Source: Nitrospirota bacterium
GTDB lineage: Bacteria; Patescibacteriota; Gracilibacteria; UBA1369; LOWO2-01-FULL-3
NCBI GenBank assembly: GCA_011682355.1
Contig: JAACEU010000050.1
Span: forward strand, 1-5,412
Direction: 5' to 3'
DNA: 5,412 nt
Position 1 is the first letter of the stretch, and each line of letters begins with the position of its first letter. The position numbers were made by a program, and so were the translations under genes. Shown one piece after another: positions 4,963 through 5,412 of this stretch. The notes beneath the pieces were generated by a model, which had not been told where the DNA came from, made no database searches, and saw only the letters and a program-made list of their open reading frames with translations.

Positions 4963-5412
4963 ATGAATGAGAGACTAAAAACATTTTTAAAACGCATATC
5001 TCCGGTTTTTGCTGGCAGAAAATTTGAGATTCCTTATTCAGAACTTAATGCTGAAGAAAGGCTAAGACTAAGGACAGCTCATAGGAATGAGCGTTTTATT
5101 TATAAAAGAAAATCTGACGTTGATGGTGTGCCAATTGTAAGCATTTATTCTCCGGATAAACCATATAAGATTTATCAACAAGATTACTGGTTTAGTGATA
5201 ATTGGAATTCTCTTGATTTCGGAAGAGATTTCGATTTTGAGAGATCATTTTTTGAGCAATTCATGGAGCTTCAGATCGAAGTGCCAAAATTAAATATGAT
5301 GGCAATGCAAAATGAGAATTCAGAGTATACAACTGGAACAGCCTTTTGCCGTAATTGTTATTTAATAAATTCTTCAGAGCATTGTGAAGACTGTTATTAC
5401 GGCAAGCTTTTG
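4963..5412 (+). CDS. Cysteine-rich repeat protein of a CPR-type family, 3' end cut by window edge
   Basis: The first 150 codons are present and the frame is open at the right edge. The segment FIYKRKSDVDG...SIYSPDKPYKIYQQDYW (45-76), then FGRDFDFERSFFEQF (86-100) and NSEYTTG (119-125), matches my memory of a large uncharacterised family abundant in CPR genomes. In those proteins a long array of Cys-x2-Cys repeats follows. That array begins here with C129-x2-C132 and C141-x2-C144 (CEDCYYGK). Family members I recall start with a zinc ribbon containing CPDCR before the RNER-YKRK motif. Here the aligned stretch LNAEERLRLRTAHRNER (28-44) has no cysteines and KRKCD is KRKSD. No signal peptide or membrane helix is seen. 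Function is unknown for the family. Metal binding by the array is a reasonable inference. Confidence 0.8.
   Translation, partial: MNERLKTFLKRISPVFAGRKFEIPYSELNAEERLRLRTAHRNERFIYKRKSDVDGVPIVSIYSPDKPYKIYQQDYWFSDNWNSLDFGRDFDFERSFFEQFMELQIEVPKLNMMAMQNENSEYTTGTAFCRNCYLINSSEHCEDCYYGKLL

Noticed and set aside
1..5412. Alternative genetic code with UGA read as glycine
   Set aside because: No in-frame TGA occurs inside any of the genes. TGA ends the membrane-protein gene in an ATGA overlap and ends recX, so standard bacterial code 11 fits.

Overview
The window is a low-G+C bacterial chromosomal segment. It carries one gene on the minus strand, cut by the left edge, followed by six genes on the plus strand, the last cut by the right edge. 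Core genes are recA, recX and nusA. The right-hand partial gene resembles, from memory, a cysteine-rich repeat family common in Candidate Phyla Radiation (Patescibacteria) genomes. Together with compact spacing, low G+C and the lack of Shine-Dalgarno sequences, this suggests a CPR or Peregrinibacteria-like bacterium. The assignment is an inference and the phylum is not proven. UGA serves as a stop codon and does not occur inside any of the genes, so the glycine-UGA code of Gracilibacteria/Absconditabacteria is not supported.

Layout: 1-986 (minus) is a GT4 glycosyltransferase lacking its C-terminal end. An 83-bp divergent promoter region follows. At 1070-1705 is a four-helix membrane protein and at 1702-1932 a small zinc-ribbon protein, coupled by an ATGA overlap. 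The 158-bp region 1933-2090 holds three helically phased T-tracts and a strong recA promoter whose entire -35/-10 spacer is a palindrome. Next come recA (2091-3146) and recX (3152-3640), five bases apart. A compact intrinsic terminator ends the pair, and its T-tract runs into the -10 box of nusA (3694-4938). A final promoter with an extended -10 drives the cysteine-rich protein gene at 4963.

How they fit together: recA and recX form a classic recombinase/modulator operon, and the palindrome at its promoter is the best candidate here for a DNA-damage (LexA-like) operator of unfamiliar sequence. nusA encodes a transcription elongation/termination factor and sits immediately behind an intrinsic terminator, without its usual rimP and infB partners. 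None of the seven start codons has a recognisable Shine-Dalgarno sequence. Three of the predicted promoters would produce leaderless or nearly leaderless mRNAs. The strongest leads are the recA operator, the leaderless pattern, the phased T-tracts, and the apparent loss of zinc-knuckle cysteines in the last gene. No wholly new multi-gene system is evident.
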